Assembly (NCBI GenBank): GCA_002327225.1
Contig: DCUN01000135.1
Location: 1 to 5,240 of the forward strand
From: Desulfobulbaceae bacterium UBA2213
Lineage (GTDB): Bacteria > Desulfobacterota > Desulfobulbia > Desulfobulbales > Desulfocapsaceae
Length of the DNA: 5,240 bases
Reading direction: 5' to 3'
Of the stretch, positions 1 through 5,240 are shown one piece after another (within the stretch, counting starts at the first letter, position 1; each line of letters begins with the position of its first letter). The position numbers and the translations under genes were made by a program. The notes under the pieces were generated by a model, which saw only the letters and a program-made list of their open reading frames with translations, was not told where the DNA came from and did no database searches.

Positions 1-68
1 AAAGGCAATTATCCCGTTCATTGGGGTTAGGTTGTTTAATCTTTGTGTGTTTGCAAGACCTGACCCCG
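1..68. mobile_element. Terminus of a small mobile element (IS200/IS605 or REP-transposase-like), partial
   Basis: No gene is visible here. The stretch contains an imperfect hairpin (23-33 with 57-67) and ends in TTTGCAAGACCTGACCCC at 50-67. From memory, this kind of sequence often occurs at the ends of small elements carrying Y1-type (TnpA/REP-associated) transposases; I cannot search to confirm it. The context agrees: helicase coding sequence begins abruptly a few bases to the right, with no start codon and a stop in frame. The transposase itself would lie left of the window. The exact right boundary is uncertain, somewhere between about 67 and 74. An alternative is an assembly junction or a non-coding relic. 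Confidence 0.42.
23..67. repeat. Imperfect inverted repeat, 11-bp stem with 23-base loop
   Basis: GGGGTTAGGTT (23-33) pairs with GACCTGACCCC (57-67) over 11 positions, two of them G-T wobbles, around a 23-base loop (34-56). There is no U-rich tail and the next coding remnant starts within 10 bases, so an intrinsic terminator is unlikely. Subterminal hairpins are what single-strand transposases of the Y1 family recognise, which fits the mobile-element reading. The pairing is visible in the sequence; its role is inferred. Confidence 0.5.
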
Positions 69-74
69 AGTTGA

Positions 75-515
75 TACGGGAAGGCCTTCCTTGAGACTAT
101 TGCCACCTATCTGGCCGACAATCCGCAGGCCACTCCGCAGCAGAGGGAGAAGGCTGCCGCTCCAGCCGTTATCCGAAAACCAACGGCTGGTCAGACCCTG
201 GATGAAACCTTACGCCTGGCAGAGACAGGGATGCACGTGGAGGAAATCGCCGCCGCCAGAGGGTTGAAATCCTCAACCATTGCCGCCCATATAGGGGAGC
301 TCCTGCAGCTGGGCCACGATCTGAAGGTCGATCACTTTGTCGAGCAGGAGATACGGAGCGCCATGACCGAACTGTTCAGGATCCATGGGCTATTTCGTTT
401 GAAACCGATCGTCGATGGCATGGAGGGGAGGGCGGGATATGATCAGGCCCATATTGTCCGCGGATTTCTTGTCTCCCGGGGTTGGAAGATGGAGAGCGAG
501 GAAACGCAGGCTTAA
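75..515 (+). pseudogene. C-terminal remnant of a DNA helicase (HRDC end + HTH_40 domain), 5'-truncated
   Basis: The frame from 75 to the TAA at 513-515 gives 146 residues. The first ones, YGKAFLETIATYL, match the last helix of an HRDC domain (family pattern KL-x-RYG-x-x-FL-x-x-I). After a Pro/Ala/Gln-rich linker, residues from about 40 onward look like HTH_40: TLDETLRLAETGM, EEIAAARGLKSSTIAAHI, then RLKPIVDGM and AHIVRGFLVSRG. HRDC plus HTH_40 occurs at the C-terminus of RecQ-type helicases and of some Pif1-like helicases, so the exact parent is undecided. All helicase motifs are absent. The frame is closed by TGA at 72-74, and the first ATG (231) lies inside the HTH with no spaced ribosome site. 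I read it as a gene cut by the element at the window's left edge. The stop codon overlaps that of the convergent gene by four bases. Confidence 0.68.
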
Positions 516-823
516 TCTGCTGGATTCGGCGGGTATTTCTCGGCGTTGAGTGCCATTTTCTTATGGGCTGCCTCAATCGGGTCAATGTCAAATTTCCCGG
601 CGAGCATGGTGAGGTATATCATCACGTCGCCTATCTCCTCTTCAATGTGTTTTCTGGTGGCCATATTCACACTCCTGCTCTGTTCACCTTCCAGCCATTG
701 AAAGATCTCGACCAGTTCCGCAGCCTCGACACTGAGGGCCATAACCAGATTTTTGGGGGAATGAAACTGCTCCCAGTTGCGTTCTTTGACGAATTTTGTG
801 AGCTTTGTCTGTAGTTTTTTCAT
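512..823 (-). CDS. MazG-like nucleotide pyrophosphohydrolase (dCTPase/RS21-C6 type)
   Basis: A 103-residue, all-helical, single-domain protein of the MazG-like NTP pyrophosphohydrolase family. Members hydrolyse (d)NTPs, often non-canonical or dCTP-like ones, to the monophosphate and pyrophosphate in the cytoplasm. The metal-binding signature is complete: ALSVEAAELVEIFQW (E33, E36) and EEEIGDVMIYL (E63, D66), an ExxE...ExxD arrangement. The upstream RNWEQFHSPKNL is the usual substrate-side segment of the dCTPase branch. I chose the ATG at 823 because the protein then begins MKKLQTKL, as relatives do. An in-frame ATG at 868 would add 15 residues of unconvincing sequence (PPTKTTRKTDT) and would lie almost on the predicted transcription start. 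The ribosome site (AGAAAGAC) is weak. The gene stands alone, diverging from prc, and its TAA overlaps the stop of the convergent helicase remnant within TTAA (512-515). The exact substrate cannot be read from sequence. Confidence 0.9.
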   Translation of the reverse strand: MKKLQTKLTKFVKERNWEQFHSPKNLVMALSVEAAELVEIFQWLEGEQSRSVNMATRKHIEEEIGDVMIYLTMLAGKFDIDPIEAAHKKMALNAEKYPPNPAD

Positions 824-879
824 TGTATCTGTCTTTCTCGTGGTCTTTGTTGGTGGATTCTGGTACATTTTTAAAGTTT

Positions 880-888
880 ATCATACCA
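880..888 (-). promoter_or_regulatory. Candidate extended -10 promoter for the MazG-like gene
   Basis: On the minus strand this reads TGGTATGAT, an extended -10 (TGn followed by TATGAT, 5 of 6 to TATAAT). The hexamer 17 bases further upstream (TCCAGG) is a poor -35, which extended -10 promoters tolerate. Transcription would begin near 873, leaving a leader of about 50 bases before the ATG at 823. On the plus strand, only a weak pair (TTTAAA, 16 bases, TAGCAT at 892-897) could serve prc, so I do not call a prc promoter. Confidence 0.4.
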
Positions 889-945
889 GTGTAGCATTGA
901 TTCCTGGATGCGTAACCCATTTTCCCTTTTATCGGATGCAATTAT

Positions 946-3120
946 ATGAAAAATCGTTCATCAGTTTTTTTCTGCTTTTTTCTCTCGTCTTTTCTGTTTT
1001 TTTCCTCCCTGGCTGCGGGATTGGCCAATGGGCCGGTCACAGCTGTTGACATTGGAAGAAACAGAATGATTGGCTATATGATCAGCAAACAATTACCGGG
1101 CATGCATTTCAGCGATAAACAGGTGAATGATTCCCTGAGTCGCGATGCCTATGATCTGTATCTGAAACAGCTTGATTTTCAGAAGCGATTTCTGCTGCAG
1201 CAGGATGTCGATGTCCTGACCACGTATGCCCAGTTGATTGATGATGAGTTGCGGCGTGGCAATGAGGCTTTACCGCAGAAAGGCTTTGACCTTCTCAATA
1301 TCCGAATTCAGCAGGTTGAAAAGATGGTCGCCGAGATTCTGGTGGCCGAGATTGACGTGAAGCAGGCAGAGTCGTATGAGACGGATCCGGAAAAATTGAC
1401 CTATGCCACCGATCTGCATGGCTTACGGGACTATTGGCGTAAGATTCTGAAAGAACAGATTATTTCCAGGTATCTTGATGCGCTTGATGATCAGCAGAAG
1501 GCAAAGGAAAAGGAAAAGAAAAGCGATGACCTTCTGTGGAAGGAGGCGAGAGAAAGGGTGGCCAAACAGAATAAAGAGCTCTTTCACCGCCTGCATCAGG
1601 AGACGGTGCAGGATCATTTCGATCGTTATTTTGATGCGGTAGCAAGGGCCTTTGATCCGCATACCAATTATATGCCACCTGACAATAAGGAGGATTTTGA
1701 TATCCATATGCGCGGCAGTCTTGAAGGGATTGGTGCGGTGCTGCGGGAGGAGGATGGATATATCAAGGTGATGTCTATTATTCCGGGAAGCGCTTCGGCC
1801 AAGGAAGGACATCTTGAGGCGGAAGACATCATTCTTGAGGTGGCCCAGAAAGATGGTGAGCCCGTCGAAGTTACTGATATGCGCCTGCGAGATGCCGTCC
1901 GATTGATCAGGGGCCCCAAGGGTACTGAAGTGCATCTGACGGTGAAAAAGCCGGACGGGGTGAAGGTGGTGATCTCTCTGATTCGTGATGTGGTTCAGAT
2001 TGAAGAGACTTTTGTCAAATCGGCGCTTCTTGATGGGCCGGATGGAAAGAAGGTCGGCTATATCATGATCCCCAGTTTTTATCGTGATTTTGAAGGGACA
2101 AAGAATGGAGGGGGCGGCAGAAATTGTACGGATGACACAAGGGCGGCCATCATTGATCTGAAGAAGACTGGGTTTCGTGGTCTGATTCTTGACCTGCGCA
2201 ACAATGGGGGCGGATCTCTGGTTGATGCAGTTGATATTGCTGGGCTTTTTATCAAGCTTGGGCCCATTGTGCAGGTAAAAAACAGTTCTGGTGTCCAGCG
2301 GATTCTCAGCGATGAAGATCCGAAGATTGTGTACGATGGTCCACTGGTGGTTCTGGTGAATCAGTTTTCCGCCTCTGCCTCGGAGATTGTGGCGGCGGCC
2401 CTGCAGGACTACGAACGGGCGGTGATCATCGGAGGCAGGCACACCCATGGCAAGGGAACGGTGCAGACCCTGGTGAATATGAATGAAAACATCTCTGCCA
2501 CCCTTTTGCGCACCTATGATGACTTGGGGGCGCTCAAAGTAACTATTCAGAAATTTTACCGGGTGACTGGCGGGTCAACTCAATATAAGGGCGTGGAGTC
2601 GGATATCGTGCTGCCGAGTCTGTTCCAATATCTGAAATCAGGTGAACAGTATAGTGATTACTCTCTCCCCTGGGATCAGGTGGAGCCAATTCCCTTTGTC
2701 AGGTATGGCGGCAAAAAGATGGATCTTGATCGATTGATTGCGACCAGCCAGCGAAGGGTTGAGTCCGAGCCTGGCTTGCAGGCCATTGCTGATGAGGCAA
2801 AAAAAGCTGAAGAACGCAGCAAGGAAAGTACGGTGTCTCTTCAATTGAGTGATATGAAGAAGAAGCGTGAAGAGGCAGGCCAGGCCAGAAAGAACATAGG
2901 CGCCCATTATCGAAAATATCGAGCCGATCAGATGGAAGAGATGGATGAGGAAGCGAAAAAAGGTGCCAAGAAAGGAGATGATCGGCAGAAATGGCTGGAG
3001 GAAGTGAAGGATGATCCCTATATCGGTGAGGCTACCCGAGTGCTTGTGGACATGGAAGGTGGAGATATTGGTGAGGCTACCCGAGTGCTTGTGGACACGG
3101 AAGGTGGAGATAAGCGGTAG
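946..3120 (+). CDS. prc: Periplasmic carboxy-terminal processing (tail-specific) protease, S41 family
   Basis: A 724-residue Prc/Tsp protease that cuts periplasmic and membrane-anchored proteins from their C-termini; in E. coli it processes FtsI and degrades the cell-wall hydrolase MepS. The order is: signal peptide (residues 1-27, KNR then a Phe/Leu-rich core, likely cut near LAAG or GLANG); helical N-terminal domain to about 240; PDZ domain about 258-342 (GSLEGIGAVL, PGSASAKEG, RGPKGTEV); S41 core with GLILDLRNNGGGSL, FSASASEIVAAA and HGKGTVQ; and a Prc-type C-terminal domain from about 560, Lys/Glu-rich. By alignment with E. coli Prc the catalytic dyad is S477 (middle Ser of SASASE) and K503, both present. 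The protein is somewhat longer than E. coli Prc (682), partly through a duplicated tail (3022-3111). The ATG has a weak GGA 9 bases upstream but is followed at once by a good signal peptide. No clear terminator follows it. Confidence 0.95.
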   Translation: MKNRSSVFFCFFLSSFLFFSSLAAGLANGPVTAVDIGRNRMIGYMISKQLPGMHFSDKQVNDSLSRDAYDLYLKQLDFQKRFLLQQDVDVLTTYAQLIDDELRRGNEALPQKGFDLLNIRIQQVEKMVAEILVAEIDVKQAESYETDPEKLTYATDLHGLRDYWRKILKEQIISRYLDALDDQQKAKEKEKKSDDLLWKEARERVAKQNKELFHRLHQETVQDHFDRYFDAVARAFDPHTNYMPPDNKEDFDIHMRGSLEGIGAVLREEDGYIKVMSIIPGSASAKEGHLEAEDIILEVAQKDGEPVEVTDMRLRDAVRLIRGPKGTEVHLTVKKPDGVKVVISLIRDVVQIEETFVKSALLDGPDGKKVGYIMIPSFYRDFEGTKNGGGGRNCTDDTRAAIIDLKKTGFRGLILDLRNNGGGSLVDAVDIAGLFIKLGPIVQVKNSSGVQRILSDEDPKIVYDGPLVVLVNQFSASASEIVAAALQDYERAVIIGGRHTHGKGTVQTLVNMNENISATLLRTYDDLGALKVTIQKFYRVTGGSTQYKGVESDIVLPSLFQYLKSGEQYSDYSLPWDQVEPIPFVRYGGKKMDLDRLIATSQRRVESEPGLQAIADEAKKAEERSKESTVSLQLSDMKKKREEAGQARKNIGAHYRKYRADQMEEMDEEAKKGAKKGDDRQKWLEEVKDDPYIGEATRVLVDMEGGDIGEATRVLVDTEGGDKR
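3022..3111 (+). repeat. Two-copy 45-base in-frame tandem repeat at the 3' end of prc
   Basis: Copy 1 (3022-3066) encodes IGEATRVLVDMEGGD and copy 2 (3067-3111) encodes IGEATRVLVDTEGGD, followed by KR and the stop. The copies are 43/45 identical; both differences are C/T transitions (ATC/ATT silent, ATG/ACG giving Met/Thr). Prc proteins commonly end soon after a motif of the type DPYLEEA..ILxD, so one copy corresponds to the normal C-terminus and the other is an added duplicate. The near identity, including at synonymous positions, points to a recent slippage or unequal-recombination event. Confidence 0.93.
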
Positions 3121-3173
3121 CCTGCTAAAAAGTTGTTGATTAACAGAAAAAAAAGTGATAAAGCTCGTCGCTT

Positions 3174-3189
3174 ATGAATGATTATTCAT
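3174..3189. promoter_or_regulatory. Inverted repeat overlapping the -35 region, candidate operator
   Basis: ATGAAT-GATT-ATTCAT is a perfect 6-bp inverted repeat with a 4-base centre. It overlaps the predicted -35 at 3178-3183, where a bound protein would be expected to repress. It is not a terminator, since the stem is AT-rich and there is no T-run. The geometry fits neither a CRP/FNR-type site (TGTGA, 6-base spacer, TCACA) nor a Rex site (GAA, 4-base spacer, TTC), so no regulator can be named. A weaker repeat with the same centre, TGTT-GATT-AACA, lies at 3134-3145. Confidence 0.35.
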
Positions 3190-3206
3190 TTAATGGGTGG
3201 TATAAG
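3178..3206 (+). promoter_or_regulatory. Candidate promoter for the RsbRD-dsrM-dsrK unit
   Basis: An extended -10, TGGTATAAG at 3198-3206 (TATAAG matches 5 of 6), lies 17 bases after a partial -35, ATGATT (3178-3183, 3 of 6). Transcription would start near 3213, some 23 bases before the ATG at 3236. It lies in the AT-rich spacer (3121-3235) between prc and the downstream genes and is the strongest sigma-70-like signal there. Because prc has no obvious terminator, read-through from prc could also contribute. Confidence 0.45.
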
Positions 3207-3235
3207 ATCTGCGATTGGTGAATGGCTGGTGATGA

Positions 3236-3787
3236 ATGAAACTTGATGAGGCTTTCAGGAATTATAGGGAAAAGATTGTTGACAGGTGGGTTGATTACAC
3301 CTTGTCCACCTATAAGTCATCCTCCTTTTTTATAAAAGAAAAGGATAAATTTGCCAATCCAGTCGGCGGCAATACCCGAGAGGCCCTGGATGCCTTATTC
3401 GGTCTGCTGGCCAGGAATGCTGACCCCAAAGAGTTTGTCGCCCCCCTGGAGCAGATTATGCGCATTCGCGCCATTCAGGAATTTGCAGCCTCGGTGGCGG
3501 TGGGGCCGATCCATGCGGTCAAGCATATCACCCGTGAGATCCTGGCGAATGACAAGGAGAGACGTCATCTCGTTGCTGATCTCTATGATTTTGAGTTTGC
3601 GGTGGATCTTGCCGTGCTTGCCGCCTTTGACCTGTACATGCAATGCCGGGAGCGCTTGTACCAGGTACGGATCCAGGAAATAAAGACCGGCACGTATATT
3701 CTTACTGACAGCAAATGTCCGAGTAATTCGACTACGTTGCTGAAAACTAATATTCAGCAGTCTCTTACGACTGTTGAGGGCCATTAA
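3236..3787 (+). CDS. RsbRD N-terminal-domain protein, upstream neighbour of dsrM
   Basis: A 183-residue soluble, mostly helical protein with no signal peptide or membrane segment. It resembles the RsbRD_N family, the sensory N-terminal domain of RsbT co-antagonists in stressosomes. Recognisable pieces are DRWVDYTLSTY (16-26), KEKDKFANPVGG (34-45), RIRAIQEFAASVAVG (76-90) and FEFAVDLAVLAAFDLYMQCRERLYQVR (119-145). The STAS domain that follows in true RsbR proteins is missing; the C-terminus (from about 150) is a short Ser/Thr-rich tail I do not recognise. Translation should start at the ATG at 3236, because a TGA in the same frame sits directly before it (3233-3235). The ribosome site is poor (GGTGA, only 3 bases away). 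It lies 69 bases upstream of dsrM on the same strand, so co-transcription is likely. A role in sensing or regulating sulfate respiration is inference from position only. Confidence 0.78.
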   Translation: MKLDEAFRNYREKIVDRWVDYTLSTYKSSSFFIKEKDKFANPVGGNTREALDALFGLLARNADPKEFVAPLEQIMRIRAIQEFAASVAVGPIHAVKHITREILANDKERRHLVADLYDFEFAVDLAVLAAFDLYMQCRERLYQVRIQEIKTGTYILTDSKCPSNSTTLLKTNIQQSLTTVEGH

Positions 3788-3799
3788 CTGGGCGCTGGA

Positions 3800-3817
3800 C
3801 CGGAAGGGAAGTTCCGG
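3800..3817 (+). other. Short GC-rich hairpin between the RsbRD-domain gene and dsrM
   Basis: CCGGAA (3800-3805) and TTCCGG (3812-3817) form a perfect 6-bp stem with a GGGAAG loop, 13 bases after the upstream stop and 39 bases before the dsrM ATG. No T-run follows, so it is not an intrinsic terminator. In an operon leader such a stem could mark an mRNA processing or stability point that sets different levels for the two genes. It is short enough to be chance. Confidence 0.35.
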
Positions 3818-3856
3818 GCAGTTTCCAACACTGTTCAACTTGAAGCGAGGTAAGAA

Positions 3857-4882
3857 ATGAAGTACGCCTTCTCATTCCTGGCAGTCATTGCTCTGGTGTT
3901 GATTGCAGGGCTAGGATCCCAGATACCGGGCATGCAATACTTGTTTGGTGTTGCCATACCCTATCTGGCAATAATGCTCTTTATCGGTGGTTTTGTTTAC
4001 AGGATCACCCAATGGGCAAAGTCCCCTGTCCCTTTTTCCATCCCAACCACCTGTGGGCAGGCGGTGTCCCTGGATTTCATCAAACAGGATAAGCTTGACT
4101 GTCCTACCAAGACCTCTGAAGTCGTGGCTCGTATGTTTCTGGAGATTTTTCTCTTCAGATCCCTGTTTCGTAATACTAAGTCAGAGATCCATAACGGGCC
4201 TAAGATTACATACGAATCATCCAAATGGCTGTGGCTTTTTGCCCTGCTTTTTCATTACTCCTTCCTGGTGATCGTGATCAGGCATATGCGCCTCTTTGTT
4301 GAGCCGATTCCTTTCTGGCTCTCCGCCATTGAAAGAGTCGATTCCATGCTGCAGATTGGGGCGCCTACCCTCTATCTCTCCAGTGTAGCGCTTCTGGGTG
4401 GTCTTCTCCTTCTTTTCGGACGGCGCCTTGTCAACTGTCATGTCCGTTATATCTCACTGAATAACGATTACTTCCCGCTGGTGCTGATCTTTGGTATCGG
4501 TCTGACCGGTATCCTGATGCGCTATTTTCTGCGCACTGATATCGATATCATCAATATCAAGAACCTGGCCATGGGCCTGGTGACCTTCTCTCCGGTGATC
4601 GGCGCCAAGATCGGGACCATCTTTTATATCCATCTCTTTCTGGTCTCAGTTCTGCTTGCCTATTTCCCCTTCAGTAAATTGATGCATATGGGCGGCGTCT
4701 TCATGAGTCCCACCAGGAATATGGCCAATAACAGTCGGGCAAAACGGCACATCAACCCCTGGAATGATCCCGAGATCAAGCCCCATTCCTATGCCGGGTA
4801 TGAAGATGAGTTCAGAGAGTTTATGGTGGATGCGGGTCTTCCGGTTGAGAAAGAGTTGTCAGCCACAAAGGACGAAGCGTGA
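3857..4882 (+). CDS. dsrM: DsrM, membrane cytochrome b subunit of the DsrMKJOP complex
   Basis: A 341-residue integral membrane protein of the NarI-like cytochrome b family. DsrM oxidises menaquinol and passes electrons through two b hemes to DsrK, for reduction of the DsrC trisulfide in sulfate respiration. Probable membrane helices lie at about 4-22, 28-48, 122-142, 170-188, 205-224 and 252-272. Four histidines sit where heme ligands are expected: H133 and H143 (10 apart) on one helix, H259 and H277 (18 apart) near the last, the same spacings as in NarI. Family-typical segments include IPTTCGQ (62-68), EIFLFRSLFRNTK (96-108) and the soluble C-terminal tail with HINPWNDPEIKPHSYAGYEDEFR. The ATG has a good ribosome site, GAGGT at 3847-3851, 5 bases before it. 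dsrK follows after 41 bases. The protein looks complete, with no odd features. Confidence 0.96.
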   Translation: MKYAFSFLAVIALVLIAGLGSQIPGMQYLFGVAIPYLAIMLFIGGFVYRITQWAKSPVPFSIPTTCGQAVSLDFIKQDKLDCPTKTSEVVARMFLEIFLFRSLFRNTKSEIHNGPKITYESSKWLWLFALLFHYSFLVIVIRHMRLFVEPIPFWLSAIERVDSMLQIGAPTLYLSSVALLGGLLLLFGRRLVNCHVRYISLNNDYFPLVLIFGIGLTGILMRYFLRTDIDIINIKNLAMGLVTFSPVIGAKIGTIFYIHLFLVSVLLAYFPFSKLMHMGGVFMSPTRNMANNSRAKRHINPWNDPEIKPHSYAGYEDEFREFMVDAGLPVEKELSATKDEA

Positions 4883-4923
4883 TATTGCCCACGCCCAAAA
4901 CTAGCGTATAAGGATACATAACG

Positions 4924-5240
4924 ATGGCAGTTCCAAAATTAGAACAATTATCGAAAAGCGTAGTGCAGGGGCCATCCTTGGCAACAGGAGCAGTGCCTAC
5001 CAAGGAGTGGATGGATGTTCCTGCGATTTTTAAACCGGGTAATTTTGCCTATCCGGCCAAACAGGAAAAGGTTGAATACCTGAACAGCCAGAAAGGGCTG
5101 CATTTCCCCAATGCCCGTGAGTGGTCACCGGATGAGGATGACTGGAAACTCCCTGAAGACTGGAAGGAAATCATCCTCAAGGGTCTGAAAGAGCGTCTGG
5201 ATAAATTCCGCTCGTTGAAAATCTTTATGGATTGCTGCGT
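4924..5240 (+). CDS. dsrK: DsrK, HdrD-like iron-sulfur subunit of DsrMKJOP (5' part only)
   Basis: The frame opens at the ATG at 4924 (AAGGA at 4910-4914, 9 bases before it) and runs off the window after 105 codons and two bases. DsrK is the cytoplasmic-side subunit related to heterodisulfide reductase HdrD; with [4Fe-4S] clusters and a CCG-type catalytic domain it takes electrons from DsrM and is thought to reduce the DsrC trisulfide. Visible here is the N-terminal region with MAVPKLEQLSK, VPAIFKPGNFAYPAK and the acidic, Trp-rich WSPDEDDWKLPEDW, then FRSLKIFMDCC. The last cysteines (104-105) open the first cluster motif, normally CVRCGAC-like, so the cut falls just before the diagnostic cysteines. 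Full family length is about 540 residues, so some four fifths of the gene lies outside. Identity rests on N-terminal similarity and position after dsrM. dsrJ, dsrO and dsrP would be expected beyond. Confidence 0.94.
   Translation, partial: MAVPKLEQLSKSVVQGPSLATGAVPTKEWMDVPAIFKPGNFAYPAKQEKVEYLNSQKGLHFPNAREWSPDEDDWKLPEDWKEIILKGLKERLDKFRSLKIFMDCC

Noticed and set aside
231..515. A free-standing 94-residue HTH regulator starting at ATG 231
   Set aside because: The coding signal continues upstream of 231 into an HRDC-like end, the ATG is inside the HTH_40 domain, and AGGG directly abuts the ATG with no spacing for a ribosome site.
482..1049. Plus-strand frames at 482-814 and 777-1049
   Set aside because: They are antisense or out-of-frame readings of the MazG-like gene and of the prc signal-peptide region; the products show no family likeness.
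1423..2448. A 341-codon open frame on the minus strand inside prc
   Set aside because: It lies wholly antisense to a protease gene with all its catalytic motifs. Its translation has no recognisable domain and is rich in Arg, His and Ile as expected of a shadow frame, and no ribosome site was seen.
3161..3173. AAGC-TCGTC-GCTT as a possible terminator of prc
   Set aside because: Only a 4-bp stem, and no T-run follows. The nearest poly-A/T tract (3147-3154) is upstream of it.
3834..3844. TTCAA-C-TTGAA palindrome just before the dsrM ribosome site
   Set aside because: Five-base arms in a short leader are easily found by chance, and there is no second copy or promoter to go with it.
1094..3938. 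The identical 13-mer TACCGGGCATGCA in prc (near 1095) and dsrM (near 3924)
   Set aside because: Both copies encode a PGM tripeptide in unrelated coding contexts, with no extended similarity around them; most likely coincidence.

Overview
The window most likely comes from a dissimilatory sulfate reducer of the Desulfobacterota, and Desulfobulbales is my best guess. The main evidence is its right end. A DsrM cytochrome b gene is followed after 41 bases by the start of dsrK, the first two subunits of the DsrMKJOP membrane complex, and an RsbRD N-terminal-domain gene sits just upstream. GC content looks close to 50 percent. The order-level placement is an inference from protein style, not a search.

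Layout. Positions 1-68 look like the terminus of a small mobile element: an imperfect hairpin ending in a TTTGCAAGACCTGACCCC-type sequence. Immediately right of it, 75-515 (+) reads as the C-terminus of a DNA helicase (end of an HRDC domain plus an HTH_40 domain). It has no usable start and an in-frame stop at 72-74, so it is a broken gene remnant. Convergent with it, and sharing a 4-base TTAA stop overlap, is a small MazG-like nucleotide pyrophosphohydrolase (512-823, minus). A 122-base divergent intergenic region separates this from prc (946-3120, plus), a periplasmic tail-specific protease with an intact Ser/Lys dyad and a 45-base tandem duplication at its 3' end.

After a 115-base AT-rich spacer with a good extended -10 promoter and an overlapping inverted repeat comes a 183-residue RsbRD N-terminal-domain protein (3236-3787). 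It is followed on the same strand by dsrM (3857-4882) and dsrK (4924 to beyond the window end). The dsrK reading frame is cut right after the first cysteine pair of its iron-sulfur region.

How they work together. The right half is probably the head of a dsrMKJOP transcription unit, in which DsrM passes menaquinol electrons across the membrane to DsrK for reduction of the DsrC trisulfide. The RsbRD-domain gene is the promoter-proximal member and may be a sensor or regulator of that unit. This association is the most interesting item here. The left half is ordinary housekeeping: nucleotide-pool sanitation and envelope proteolysis. I saw no CRISPR array, tRNA, rRNA or new multi-gene defence system.
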